Shown here piece by piece: positions 23,889 to 37,316 of a stretch of 64,000 nucleotides of DNA. The stretch covers positions 915,634 to 979,633 of the forward strand of contig BCHU01000001.1 in assembly GCA_001599715.1 (NCBI GenBank), given 5' to 3'. Source of the stretch: Phaeotremella fagi. Lineage: Eukaryota > Basidiomycota > Tremellomycetes > Tremellales > Phaeotremellaceae. The position numbers and the translations under genes are program-made. The notes beneath the pieces are model-generated. The model was given only the letters and a program-made list of their open reading frames with translations, had not been told where the DNA came from and did not search any database. Position 1 is the first letter of the stretch, and every line of letters starts with the position of its first letter.

Positions 23889-25530
23889 ATGGCCCAAACA
23901 ATCTTATTACCAACAATGACCTTATCATCTTACACACCATCATCACCTGATCCAACTCATCTCAGGTTGATCGCTTGCTCAGTAGCAGAAGCTGCTCTAC
24001 AAGCTGATCCAAATTCACCACTTTTCATCAACGCCAATGGGAAATTCTCACCTGCTCCTTTGATCCCATTGAACGCGTCTTTACCTAAACGATGGAATGT
24101 CGGTGAAAGTTCAACTTCAGATTCGACTTCAAGTTGGACAGAATCTGCATCAAACGTTAATGTCAAACGACAAAGTAATCTTGGTGTTGGCGCTAGACGT
24201 GGTAAACCTCTGTGGGATGTTGTTGAACGTGCACGCGAGCGTCGAGAGCGTGAGAACAGTATGTTGATTTGATTAGAAGTATATTACCTATCTGACAACA
24301 TTCTTAGCTTCTTCTCCTGGAAGTTCTGATTCACCCTTACCTCCAAGTCCACCTATCTCACCTGCGTCATACAATTTCATTTTACCTTCACATTCACCTT
24401 TAGCAACGGCTATTGCAGCAGCATCAAACGATGCAGCTTCAAACAGGAGTAAACCGAATTTGACTCTTTCGCCAAATTCACATTTCCCATTGTACACACG
24501 TTCAGCTGAACCTTCACCGACGAAATCAACTTTTTCAACGTTGGATCAACGTTTGCCACCACCTGAATTCGTTCCTCGTCTCACAGCGAAGGAATTCGAA
24601 TCATCGTCTACAACACTGTCACGACCTTCGTCAAGAGCTTCTGATTTAGGTACCAGTGTTCCGTCAGATAACGTTCTCTCAAACAAATCCAAAGGTTTAG
24701 CAGCACCTTCGAGACATACAGCTAAACTTCCTAGTCTTGCTCAAATTCAGGCTAGAGTTTCAAAAGGTCATCGAAGAGGTGCTTCAGTCGGTTCAGTTCC
24801 TGTACCAAGGGAAACTGAAGTTCGTAGAAGCAGTGATGAGGCGTTGGAGGTTTTACGTTTACCTAACAAAGATGTTACCACACCTAAACGTGACCCTAAA
24901 GACATTCTTCAGGATATCCTCAATCGTCGTCCACCTACACCACCGAGTCCTTCTAGAGGTACTTCGAGGTTACCCTCTTTCCTTCGTTCAAAGGTTAGAG
25001 GTAATTCCGATGGTGAGAATGTGAACATTCAACCGACTGTTCGTGTCACACCGCCAACCGAACGGATCTATCGATCGAGTTCAACTCCATTCACCGGTCA
25101 AGCCACTTCACCAACTAAATCGTCCTTCTCATGGAACAACGTCACCACTTCGATTCTCTCAACTTCACCACCAACTTATTCGACACCACCACAGATCCAT
25201 TCTGATCGTGTAACCATGAATCAACAACAACCTAATTCACCAACTCATTCGATCAAATCAAACATTTCACGTAGAAGTTCTTCAACTTCAACGTTAACTG
25301 CCAGTCCAACTTTATCAGTTCCAATCATCACTTGTACACCAGCACGTAACGGTAACGAGATCGAGAACGATGAAACTCATGAATTGGATTTATTGGTTTT
25401 CGGGGGTGAAGAGGTTGGTCAAGATGAATTCGATGGGGAGTTTGGTTTGGATAATGAACATGAAGAAAGGGAAAGGGAAAGAAGAGGGAGAGAAATGAGA
25501 AATAGACTCTTGATGAGAGCTAGATCATGA
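23889..25530 (+). CDS. Ser/Thr/Pro-rich protein of unknown function
   Basis: Not recognised. ATG 23889 opens MAQTILLPTMTLSSYTPSSP. A helix-like LIACSVAEAALQAD and a FINANGKFSPAPLIPLNAS segment form the most protein-like part. One intron (about 24260-24307) joins RERENT to SSPGSSDSPLPPSPPISP. The rest, to TGA 25530, is low complexity: many SP/TP sites, a basic Ser patch (ISRRSSSTSTLTASPTLS), a DILQDILNRRPPTPPSP segment and a charged helical tail (EEREREREGREMRNRLLMRARS-like). About 530 residues, predicted mostly disordered; the many SP/TP and RRSS sites suggest phosphorylation by CDK/MAPK- and PKA-type kinases. The unusually long upstream region suggests complex transcriptional control. Confidence 0.75.
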
Positions 25531-25969
25531 GATGGTTCTTTCGATAGGACTGTTCTCTTCTTTTTCCGCTTGGGCGGATAATTGGACTTTTGATTTGATA
25601 ACATTAACATTAAACATTCATCCACTTTTCTTGATAAAGTTGTACATAATAAACCACACATTTCCAGAAATCTTTTTTTACGATCTATTTAACTACTAGA
25701 TAGTTTTATTCAATAACGAAATCACAAAAGACGATTCTCTCCCATATATGTTTCTCACAATTACTTTGATAGTCATATTCATCTATCTACAGATTTCTTG
25801 ATGCATATATGATAAAACTTGCTGCTGTACGTTACGAGTGTCTGGGAGATGTCACCATTTGCTATGGATTAGGACTTAGCCGGTAAACCGGATAGGATAG
25901 AATTGACCACACACTGATTTCATCATCTTCTCGTTCTACTTCAACAACTAACAACAGCAAACAACCAAA
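25531..25969. other. intergenic, promoter of the sulfurtransferase
   Basis: 439 bp with no supported gene. The CAAC-rich tail directly before the next ATG looks like a leader. Confidence 0.4.
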
Positions 25970-27328
25970 ATGAGATATCCACCCCTCACCTCCCTCACCT
26001 CCCTCCGATCCCTAAAAGCCAACCCTAATCTCAGAACCTTCACAACAACCATACAAAGAACCAACAAAGTCCCTCTCCTAATCACACCAAGTGAATACAA
26101 GAAATTATCAAAGGTAAGTGTTTCCCAACCTCAATCTCCAACTCCGATCACTTAATCTGATGATATAAACATTACAGACAACAACGATCCCATTAGACGT
26201 CTCATGGCATATGCCCAATTCACCCCGTTCAGCTGTAGCTGAATATCTCTCGGGACCTAGGTTACCCGGTGCCAGACGTTTCGATCTTGATACAGTCGCT
26301 GAATTGAGTATCGAGATGAACCCTTTGAGTTTGGGTCATATGTTACCAACAAAAGAGGTTTTCAAGGAGGAATGCCGTATGTCCCACCGCATCTCCTTCA
26401 ACTTGTTGAATATTGGATTGAGTCAATCGCTGTAGGTAAAATCGGGATTAACGATGAAACCCATGTCGTCGTTTATGATACCGTTGGAATCTTCTCTTCT
26501 CCAAGAGGAGCATTCACTTTTAAAGGTGAATCCAAACTTCCATGATAGATGAGTAAGCTGACTACAGTTTACAGCTCTTGGACATGATAAAGTCTCAGTC
26601 CTCGATGGGGGTTTACCAAGATGGATCGCTGAAGGTGGTCAAATCGAAGTTGGCGAGGTTGCTGAGGTCGGTGAAAGTGAATATGAAGGTGGAGAGGGTG
26701 TTACCAAGGATTTGGTTAGATGTGAGTGATTGGATGATTATGATTTTGTGTTGATCACTGATTTCATTACTTGTAGCTTACGAAGAGGTGGTTGAGAATT
26801 CTGAGAAATCAGTGGACGATCCGAAGAGTGAAATTGTTTTAGATGCAAGAGCCAAGGGAAGGTAAGTAGTCCATAACCTAACCCCACCCCCCAAATCAGA
26901 ACCCAAACTGAACCAAAAAAATCAGATATACAGGTGATCAACCCGAACCAAGACCAGGAATGTCATCAGGTCACATCCCCAATTCCCTCTCTCTACCTTT
27001 CACAGACCTAATCGAACCTTCAACCCAAGAGAAACCTTATTCATCAATGAAACCAGTTGATCAACTTGAGAAAATCTTGGCTGACAGTGTAGGTTCGGAA
27101 TGGGAGGGTGTTAGACAAGGGGAGAAGAGATTGGTGTTTAGTTGTGGGAGTGGGATGACGGCTGGGGTTGGTTGGTTGGCTAGTCGGATTGTTGATGATA
27201 AGATCAAATCGGCTATTTATGATGAGGTGGGTTTTTCCTTTTTTGAGATGGATGTTGACCTTTTTTCTTAGAGTTGGACTGGATATGCTTCACGACCTGA
27301 GAGTAAGATTGTTAAAGGGGAGAAATAG
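25970..27328 (+). CDS. TUM1: thiosulfate/3-mercaptopyruvate sulfurtransferase (two-domain rhodanese)
   Basis: Transfers sulfur from thiosulfate or mercaptopyruvate to acceptors; fungal homologues (Tum1) feed sulfur to tRNA thiolation and molybdenum cofactor synthesis. ATG 25970 begins with an Arg/Ser/Thr-rich stretch (RTFTTTIQRTNKVPLLI) that may be a mitochondrial presequence. The first rhodanese domain has the usual LDVSWHMP and LPGARRFDLDTVAE. A linker exon leads to the second domain (IVLDARAKGRY, SSGHIPNSLSLPF) and the active-site loop SCGSGMTAGV with the catalytic Cys. The last exon gives SWTGYASRPESKIVKGEK, stop TAG 27326-27328. Six introns are in frame. All hallmarks are present. Confidence 0.9.
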
Positions 27329-27494
27329 GGTTTCACTCCAAATCTCCAAGAAGAATCCGTAAAACACCAGTTCAGAATAATTGAAACAAAATCGAGTTGT
27401 GCATAACAAACAAACAATCATAGATGCCATATATCCATGCAAAAAAGTGTCCCACCCTCTAAATCCCACCCAACACGACAAGATGTCCCATCAC

Positions 27495-28915
<1,421 letters not shown>

Positions 28916-29247
28916 TGTGGTTGTATGAAGTAGGAAGTTGTTGTGGTTTGATGAAAAAAACTGACTTGCTTGGACTGTTCAAGTGGAGGCAGATTTCCCG
29001 AATAACGCCGAGAAGGTAAACGTAAAGATTTCAGAGAGCTGCTGAGATTCATTTGCTTCGATTGATATTCTATTCCTATTCATTCAATCTATTGTTATAT
29101 CTCACGTATAACATCCATAAGGTCACTTCTCAATCAATTGGATTACCAGATTTCTAATCCCAAGTGAACGTCAACTAAAATCAATCTATAAAAGAAAATC
29201 AAAACTTTTTAACCACAAAACCCAACTCAACTTTTTAACTTTTCACC
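28916..29247. promoter_or_regulatory. bidirectional promoter of MSW1 and TIM10
   Basis: 332 bp between two divergent start codons, both for mitochondrial proteins. No specific motif was identified, but the arrangement implies a shared regulatory region. Confidence 0.55.
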
Positions 29248-29673
29248 ATGTCTTTCTTATTCGGTGGTGGTGGTGCCAGTAAGTGCTTCCCCTTCTTTTC
29301 CTTACGACTCAAATCTGACATTCAACGTCCAGACCCAAATTCAGGTTCAGTTGATCCAGCTAAAATCGAAATGGCAGTAGCGGAATTAGACATGATCACT
29401 GATGTCTTGTGAGTAACCTCGTCTTGTCTGGTCTTCTCTTGTCTCCCTTGTCCTAACAACAAAGACAGTAACCGTCTAGTCAACACCTGTCACACCAAAT
29501 GTATTCAACCCAACCCCCAAAACCATCGTTACGCCGAACCAGAATTACTTAAAGGTGAAGCCGTATGTATCGATCGATGTACAGCCAAATTCTTCGAGGT
29601 TAACAAGAAGGTTGGAGAGAGGATGCAGACTATGGGTGGGAACGCTCAAGCTACTGGTGGTTTTGGTAGGTAG
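29248..29673 (+). CDS. TIM10: mitochondrial intermembrane-space chaperone Tim10
   Basis: Small TIM chaperone that works with Tim9 to carry hydrophobic precursors across the intermembrane space. ATG 29248 gives [10 protein letters not shown]. Two introns (after the tenth codon and after ITDVF) yield a protein of about 93 residues. It carries the twin CX3C motif: CHTKC and CIDRC, 16 residues apart. The flanks ([20 protein letters not shown] before, [16 protein letters not shown] after) are typical of Tim10 rather than Tim9. There is no presequence, as expected for MIA-pathway import. It ends GGFGR, TAG 29671-29673. Confidence 0.94.
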
Positions 29674-29856
29674 ATGCAGGATTATTTTTGGAAGGGGTTT
29701 GGATTTGGCTTAGAGGGGAAAAGAACTCACTCCTACTTTGTATGATTATTCGAAAAGCATTTTTTATCATCATTCATTCATTTGAATTAAGTCATAATCT
29801 ACAGTACACGGTACGATATTGCTGTTTACTTTACAATTTGTGTTGGATCTTTGTGA

Positions 29857-30886
29857 TCAAGGTTTCAAGACTTTACTGAGAATCCTATAATCGACATTGA
29901 TCTCCTCTTCTTCTTCTTCTTCTTCCTCCTCCTCCTCTTCCTCCTCATCCGCATCCAACTCATCAATCAAAGTAGGATCAATTTCGTCCGGTGTATACCT
30001 AGCCCCTCTCAACATCCAATCCAACATAAATGAAAAAGACTTACCCATGTTTAGAATAAAAAGACATCGCTTTGGTATTATCTAACCCAAGGTCAGAATC
30101 AAAACACACTCTATACCCACTCTTCAAACAAGTCAACATAGCTTTCTCCATACCGAACTTCCTCCCTATCCCCTCATATTCATTTAACAAAATCCGACCT
30201 AACCCCAAGCCCCGAACAGAAGGTCTTAATTGTAGTTCATAACTAGTTTCAACATAAAATCAGCCGTTGATTAATCTAACATAAAATCTAGAGCTTACCA
30301 ATAAATCACCTCTACATCTCTCGAACTAAGTGTTTCTTCGGTATCAAACCTGAAAGAACAGTAGGCTAACAACTGTGATCTTGAGGTTATATCGAATATC
30401 TCGTCTGGTCGTCGTTGTTTCTGTTTCCCTTTAGTAGGTAGTGCACCAGGCATCACCGCCCCCTCCCCCTCTCCCTCGTCAGAAACGAAAATCAAATATC
30501 GTCCTAAATCATCAAACAGTTCATCCACTTTACTCCTCTTTTCATATTTGAAACTTGAATTCATCGATCTACCACATTGTCAATTCAAGTTTCGTACGCC
30601 ATGTGGGGCAGGGAGGGACCTACAAATCCCTCATGTTCTCATCAAACAGTTCGTAGATACTCTCACGTAATCTCGGTCCTAGATTCTCTGCTTTTATCAA
30701 GTGGAGTTTACCTTTTGATAGGATTTCTTTGGTGGTTGTAGAATCATTTGGACGTTGATTTTCATCATAACCATTCCATAATTTCGAGGTTGACGCCTGT
30801 CAATATATTTCAGTTCGAGTCAATTCAGGTGATAGATCTATTAGATTACTTACAGCTATTGCAGTTCTCACTTTTTGGGTTGCCAT
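29857..30886 (-). CDS. NAT4: histone-specific N-alpha-acetyltransferase NatD (Nat4/Naa40)
   Basis: Acetylates the N-terminal Ser of histones H2A and H4. The start at 30886 gives MATQKVRTAIA; introns lead to ASTSKLWNGYDENQ and a charged helix. SRSQLLAYCSFRFDTEET is the Naa40 core strand, followed by a YELQLRPSVRGLGLGRILL acetyl-CoA loop (R-x-x-G-x-G-x pattern). The last exons give KAMSFYSKHGYTPDEIDPT, the classic Naa40 C-terminal motif. After it comes a run of 15 or more Glu (GAG/GAA trinucleotide repeat, about 29,900-29,945) and a short tail ending RILSKVLKP. All family marks are present. The poly-Glu tail may vary in length between strains. Confidence 0.9.
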
Positions 30887-31410
30887 ATGATGTTCTAGCT
30901 CACAGAGAGAAACGATTTGATGGAAAACTGAAATTTATCAAACTTTTGTAAGGCGGAAACAAGTTGCTAAAAAATGACGCGCTTGATTTTTCGAAAAAAT
31001 CATTGATTTTGAATTAGTTATGACTGCTGCATTCACAATTCTCGTACAGTATGCATAAACACATGTACAATGGGTAACTGAGGACAAGGTAATAAAATAA
31101 AAGTCATCACAAGATCGATGATATTCAAGAAAAAAATAGATCATCGACCCATCCAACGAAATGAGAGAAAAAACAAAACGAAGAAGGAAGAAAAACGAAG
31201 GGGGAATGAAAAGTAATGTGATATCTTCGAATGTTAGTTCGAAAGACATCATGCAGTCTATATTAATTGTCAGGGTTGAGTTTAAGATAAGAAGGGAACC
31301 ATTAGATGATCGACCTGCAATCAAAGAACTGTTTGTGATTGAGATGGAACAATGTGAATGAATTATGGAAATTGTAAGTATAGATACAATATGAGATTAT
31401 GGGGATTCTC
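30887..31410. other. intergenic, NAT4 promoter and 3' end of the next minus-strand gene
   Basis: 524 bp. One minus-strand open frame (30938-31324) has no recognisable features and lies between two minus-strand genes; I treat it as untranslated sequence. Confidence 0.4.
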
Positions 31411-32798
31411 TTAATAACCTCTGTATTGAGCAGCTTGAGCGTATCTAGATAATATGTCAGTTGTGTTAAACTATCCCATTCAAACTGCAACTCACGGCCC
31501 ATCTGATCCACCTGTTGGTCTACCCAAACCGTAATCCATCGATGGATACATTCCCTCAGTTGGATAGACACCAGCACTAGCTGCCATCCCATGACCGTTG
31601 TTACTCATCGAAGTTACTGGGTGACCGTGACCGGAACCGGAATTCATACTTGGTCCACGTTGAAGATCGGCGTAACCATCTTGAGGTTGATTCTGATCTT
31701 GTTGAGGATAATCATAATTGGGTTGAGCTGGTTGCTGTTGTTGGTTGTATTGATCATATTCGTAAGCTTGAGCATGTCTGTAAGGATCCGAATTATACAT
31801 TTCATACTGTTGGTTGTTATCAGTTGATCCGTATGCTGAACCAGCCGTGAAGTCATGTTCTGGAATACCAGCTACACCACCAACACCAACGCCTGCACCG
31901 TTAACACCGTCATGGTTGGATGTAGTTCTTTGTAAAGTCTTCTCCATAAAGTCGTCATCACCATGAAGATCTCTTGGAGTGAAATCGATTGGTTTCATTC
32001 GACTACCGAATCGGTTAGATGGTTTCAGTTTCCATTTACGGAAGGCCGTCCATCCAATTGCTGCTAGACCAAGAACTGAGGCGACGACGGCGATAATGAT
32101 GATGGCAGTTTTACTGAGTCCACCTGATGTGGTAGATGATGAGTTGTCAGATGCAGATGCGGCTGATGATGCTGCTTTGGTGGTGATCACTGTTGTTGCC
32201 TTGGTACTGGTGGTACTTGGTGTGATTTGACCAAATTGAGAAATCTGAGATATGGTCGTGGGTAAATTGTCAGTGGTCGAGATTGGTGCTGAAGTGGTTG
32301 AAACACTTGAAGGGGTGTAGACGGATGTCTGGCTGAATTGATCAGACGCTTTGGAAATGTCAGCCATGTGTTCAAAGTTTGCTTGAGTAATCCTAAAACC
32401 TACACGAAGTAGTTGAGAAAGAATCTATCGATGAACTACTTGATGAAGAGGATGTTTGAGCCTACAAAGTATGTAAGAAAGAAGGTTCGCGCACGGGCTA
32501 AGTGGAAATCACTCACTGAACTAGAAGCTGAAGAACGTGATGCAGATCCACTTGATGAAGTTGCAGCACTTGAAGCAGCACTGGATTGACCTGACGACGC
32601 AGCAGCAGCGGCAGAAGCTGATGAAGCGGATGCTGCACTGGCAGAAGCGGCTGATTCAGCAGCAAGAGCGTCAGATGGTTCTGGTGCACCTGCTCTGGCG
32701 TGGATTGCGTTGTGGTGATGTCGTCGATGAGCTGGGTCGTGAGCTAACGCGAGCGGGAGGGAGAGAAGTAGAATTGGTAAGGTCGATTGAAGATGCAT
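31411..32798 (-). CDS. single-pass cell-surface protein with signal peptide, Ser/Ala/Thr-rich ectodomain and Gln/Tyr-rich cytosolic tail
   Basis: The start at 32798 gives a clear signal peptide (MHLQSTLPILLLSLPLALA) followed by a His-rich DPAHRRHHHN. The ectodomain is almost entirely Ser/Ala/Thr, suitable for dense O-mannosylation. A small exon near 32,400-32,460 sits before ISKASDQFSQTS. The membrane helix is TAIIIIAVVASVLGLAAIGW (about 32,045-32,105), followed by basic FRKWKLKPSNRF. The cytosolic part has PIDFTPRDLHGDDDFME and a Tyr/Gln/Pro-rich tail, and ends YAQAAQYRGY in a last small exon (TAA 31411). The architecture resembles fungal wall-stress sensors (Mid2/Wsc class), but there is no WSC cysteine domain. 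Function is inferred from architecture only. Confidence 0.75.
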
Positions 32799-33788
32799 TT
32801 TTGGTTTTTGGTGGTGGTTGAAGGAGAGTGAAATTGAATAGTTAGTTGATTGTTGTATTGATTGATAGAACAATGACTGATTTGTGGTTCCAAGGATACA
32901 GCAGTACAAGGATACGGTCACGAAGAACAATGGTATCTGGATGGATACAATTGATTTGATTTGATTGATTTTAAGGGGGGATTAACTTGACGACCAAGTG
33001 TGTGAAAAGAAAGGTCAAAGTGAAGGTGTAGGTGTAGGTGTTGGTAGATCAAAGGAGTGTAGTGATTTAGTTGGTAGCAGAGTAGTAGTGAGAGGAAGAA
33101 AGAGGCGAATCAGTCGGCTTGCGATGTGAGACGTGTAGGTGGTGTGTTGGTGGTGTGGTGGTGTAGAGATTGATGTTGTTTTTGAGAGAGTAAAGAGTCA
33201 AGTCTAGATCGTTAATTGTAGGATAGGATCGATAGAATAGAATAAAACTCAATTGCTGTGTAGAAGTAGAGGTCAAGCGTACCACCTGTAGCACCGTGCT
33301 CAATCAACACAAAACACCACACACACACCGCACAGACACACAACCCAATGGGCAGGCGCGTCCTCGCGTGGTAAACTCCTTTAAAGTCCCTTATACCCTT
33401 TCACCCTTGAAACCAAACAAAGCTAGGAACAAACAGCACGTGTTGAGCGTCGATTGTGGCACTTTGAATACATTGGCTTTTCAATTGACGTTGATCGTCT
33501 TTTGTTTCTGACACAATGAGACTTTATCCCCTTATGATCCATTAGCATCGCATCTGTGCTAAAAGTGGTTTATTCTTATTGTATCTCTAACAGAGAGAGA
33601 TTGGTATGACTATGCATTCAGATATATTTATACGTTGAGGCATCCCTCTTGAATCCTCATTCTTCCCTCTGACTTTCATTTTTATACCTTCGTTTAATAC
33701 CACTTTCAAATTCAGTCGCTGGTCGACATTAGAATCCATTTCAATACCCAATACCATTTAAACTTCCTGCTCCCTTTCATAACCCACT
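32799..33788. promoter_or_regulatory. 990-bp divergent intergenic region
   Basis: Lies between the surface-protein start (minus) and the plus-strand membrane-protein start. GT-rich runs (33,000-33,180) and an AC-rich patch (33,300-33,350) are present; no gene is supported. Confidence 0.4.
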
Positions 33789-34962
33789 ATGACTGTCGAT
33801 CCAAATATCAAACCGTTCATCTCCAAACCCTCAGGTCCGATATTCATCCTCCTAAACATCCTTCGTTTACTTAGTATCATCTCCCTCCTCCATGTCCTAG
33901 CAGTGAACGCAGTGACTCTATCAAAGTAAGTATCGCTAAACCTCTCAATCTAACTCATCACAGTGATATCAAAGCTATTCGGTCGTTTTCTTTCTCATCT
34001 ACTTCTACGTCCACCTCCTCAAACTCAACAGAACTTTGGGATTGCGATTATATAGAGTATTCATCGGTACCTGATCAAGCAGGTGGTTCGTTCTGGAGTA
34101 TCTTGAATAGATTTTTCATCAGTATGTCCACTATCGTAATGATGGAACACCGCTGATCGCTTCGTTTTAGTTTTTGAATGTCTGCTTCTTACTCTTTCCG
34201 AGACGGGATTTCCTAAACGTCTCTTTGAAGAGTTTATACCGGTATTGGGACCGGCTCATGGTCTAGGTATCCTAGGTTGTTTCCAGGCTCTGTAAGTTCC
34301 CTTGAGAGTCCCAAATGGATTTCATTAACTTACGAAATCTAGAATCGGTACTCAAGTTCTTTCACATTTCTGCGATCCGTTCCCACAGGTCACAAGTTGG
34401 TTATTGTTCATCGTCGGATGTCTCAACATCGTAGCTGTAAGTTATCTCCGCCACATAATTCGAACATTCAAGAGCTGACCAAATGACCAGGGAATCATCT
34501 TCCGATCATCAGCCAAAGCTAAAAGATTGCTCTTCTCCTGGGAAAACGTTTCTTCTTTGTGAGTTAAAATCCCTCTCACCCATGTACTTGCAGTGAGACT
34601 GGAGACTAACAAAAACGAACAGAACCCCACAAACAAAAGCAGCCAAAACCTCATGGGACATGATAACAGAAAAGACCAAACCCTTCCGTCGATCCGAAGA
34701 TCCAGAAAACCCAGTCATCTGGCCAACCCAATCACGTAACCCCACTAAAAACCCCAATCCAATGGTTGAAATCCAATTGTCCAGACCGGAGACTAATCAT
34801 TCTGATACACCTCTTCTTCCGGAACGGGGTGGTGGTGGTGTCGAACCTGGTGCTCCATTTGGGGGGTTTGGGTTTGGTAGACAAGGACAGAAGGCTGCTG
34901 AGGAGCGGGGGTTTAAGATTAGTAGACCGCTTGAGAGTTTGCCTCGTGAGTTTGGGGTTTGA
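33789..34962 (+). CDS. four-helix membrane protein of unknown function (resembles DUF7598-type fungal proteins)
   Basis: ATG 33789 gives MTVDPNIKPFISKPSGP, then a hydrophobic helix (IFILLNILRLLSIISLLHVLA) and NAVTLSNDIKAIRSF. Later exons add hydrophobic stretches around FFIIFECLLLTLSE, GLGILGCFQALIGTQVLSH and VTSWLLFIVGCLNIVAGIIF, so about four transmembrane segments. The C-terminal tail is cytosolic-looking and ends RPLESLPREFGV. Five or six introns are in frame. The opening helix and the N-D-I-K-A pattern remind me of fungal DUF7598 proteins; that assignment is from memory and tentative. Biochemical role unknown. Confidence 0.75.
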
Positions 34963-35272
34963 TGGGTTTTAGTGTGGAACTGATCTTGCTTATGTTTTCT
35001 AGGTTATGCGATTTAGAGGTTTTCTCTTTGAATCTTGATTTAGAGAGTTAGAATGGAGATCAAGACACCTTTGAGTAGATGGACAATGTTATGTAGATAG
35101 ATGTAATTCTACTGTAGATACATGCACTACGATGATTTGACTGAACAAGTTGCCGTGTCGAAATTTGCCACCAAGAAATGAGAACGACGGAAGCAAAAAG
35201 TTGAAATTCATGATTTGAATTTACCATAAATTGACTTCAGACCCACGCAAATACAACCATCTACACTCCACA
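34963..35272. promoter_or_regulatory. LAS1 promoter region
   Basis: 310 bp between two plus-strand genes; no gene is supported. Confidence 0.35.
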
Positions 35273-37008
35273 ATGAGAACACCAAGAAGGGTTCCATGGA
35301 CCAACAAAGCGGAATTAGCAGAACTACACGATCTCCTATTTCACCCTTCAGCTAATGAAACATCTATAAGAAGAGGTTTAGCTAGGGTACGTTGTCAAGT
35401 TCAAGTTTTACGATTGACCCCATGTTCAGATGAGTATATACATATCTTCACCGTGTTGTCCGTCATTCATCCATCTTTTATATACACTCATCAACGCTTC
35501 TTTGTTATCTTATCCACCTAAATCTGCTGGTGAGGCGCAAATCGCTAGGATGAGTTGTGGGATTGCAATCGTTCGATTCGTTAATGGGATGGTTGATCCG
35601 TTACAGACCGGTAGGTTAGCTTTTTATGTGACGGGCATTTTCCAGCTAAATATGATGAATTAGGACCATACGCCCGTCCAATCTCCCACATAGCTGCGAC
35701 ATTAGGTATCCCACCAACCTTGATCTCTTTACGACATCGAACGACACACGAAGACCTCCCTCCCTTAAACCTCTTATATCAAGGTGTAACGACCGCCATC
35801 AACTATCTCAACAACTACTCCTTCTTACCAATGTTATCTAGCTCCAGTACGAACACGAACGATTTCGATTACAACATGAACAACATCAATGGTCGATGTG
35901 AAGCTTTGATTCGATCTTGGAAAAAAATCATGAAATCGAGGATTAGGGAGAGGATCGTTGGTGAGGAGAATGAGAGTGGGCGGGAGTTACGGAGGGTTAG
36001 ACGATTGATTGGGGAGGAGGTTGGTGAGGATTTCGTGGGTTGTTTATGTTCTACCAATGGTTTGGTACCGGTTGCTCGAAAGTGGGTACATCATTCTCCA
36101 TTAAAAACAAGATCCTTACCAATTAATCACAGAAAACGTCCAACTAAAACTCACCTTTCACCTTCGAAAAATTCTATACAATTGTGGTCACCCCTCCTGA
36201 AGAATCTTTCTGAACTCGAATCATCAACTGAGAATATAAGCAATCTATTGATCAACCAGATACTTAATATTTTACTCGATGTGACTACGTCCCAGAATAA
36301 CAGGTCTAAAGAAGATATCAAAGAGTTTGAAAGCTTTAAATGGTCTTTGGGCGTTTGGTTCATATGGATCTGGGAGAAGAGCGCTGAAGATTCGTTGGGA
36401 TTGATTGAAACTTATAAACTTTCTTTGAGGAAGAGGATCCTGGATTCTTTGATATTCGGGGATGACATGTAAGTTACCCTTTCCTCAGCATTTCCACTAA
36501 AAGGTATCTTCGTATTGATGGAATGTCAGTGTTAAACGACTCTATAAAGCTTTACTGGATGTTGATAAGGATTTCCGAAAATCGTCTGAAAATCTTTCAG
36601 AGATTTTACCGATGGAACGAGATGATGAGATTGGGATGGATGTTGATGAGGGGAGTTCTGATGAGGAAGAGGAGGAGGAGCATGAGTTGACTGGATTTGA
36701 GGATTTGGAAACAACCAAGGAGATTCCAGAAACAAACTTGGATGAGATCTTGGATGATATGGAAAATAGATTGAAGTCTCTTCAACAGGTAATTCAAACA
36801 CTTTGTGACTTCACAGACGATAAGCTAATACATCGTTAAGTTGAACCACCAAGATAAGACCACTCGAGACGAGGTCCAGCCTGGCAACGACTTTTTTGGT
36901 AAGGGTTCAAAAGGAGATTTGAATGGAGGCGTTCTGGTGGATGGATGGATGAAATTGTCAGAGGAACATTGGAAGGTCTGTCCTATTGGTGTTTGGGGTT
37001 GTGTTTGA
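35273..37008 (+). CDS. LAS1: LAS1, pre-rRNA ITS2 endonuclease (HEPN family)
   Basis: Las1 cuts ITS2 in 27S pre-rRNA together with the Grc3 kinase. ATG 35273 gives MRTPRRVPWTNKAELAEL and RRGLARV, the standard Las1 opening. After an intron comes CGIAIVRFVNGMVDPLQTG, and a second intron joins it to RPYARPISHIAATLGIP. The HEPN catalytic motif is LRHRTTHEDLP, containing the R-x4-H active-site signature (35,733-35,765). A long, less conserved middle follows, with a short acidic segment (DEEEEEEHE). The C-terminus DGWMKLSEEHWKVCPIGVWG is the typical Las1 end; stop TGA 37006-37008. Four introns are in frame and the length is about 500 residues. Start chosen because upstream in-frame codons have no ATG. 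Confidence 0.9.
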
Positions 37009-37316
37009 TTTGGTCTAGAACGAGTTGGGTTGATTTCATCTGTTGTTACCAATGTACTATGCACTTGTTCAATATCCCGTTTACGTTCCGTTTCTACCAC
37101 GCGAACAAAGTTTGGTATGTTCCCTGTGCCTGATCCCAATATTCCGGGTCAGAAGAACTTAGAGTTTAGAAGTGGACTCGCTCGTTTTAAGTTGATATCG
37201 ATATAAATAGAAATAGAGATAGATACCTTATTCATATACATACACGTACTATTGACAAAGAGACACGGAGTAGAAGGTTATAGATCGGCGAGGTCAAACC
37301 AAATTCACGAAATACC
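37009..37316. promoter_or_regulatory. promoter region of the GT90 gene
   Basis: 308 bp, AT-rich towards the right; no gene is supported. Confidence 0.35.

Noticed and set aside
30938..31324. 128-codon minus-strand open frame between NAT4 and the surface protein
   Set aside because: Sequence is protein-unlike (hydrophobic, Cys/Tyr-rich, no motif) and lies in the 3' flank and promoter zone.
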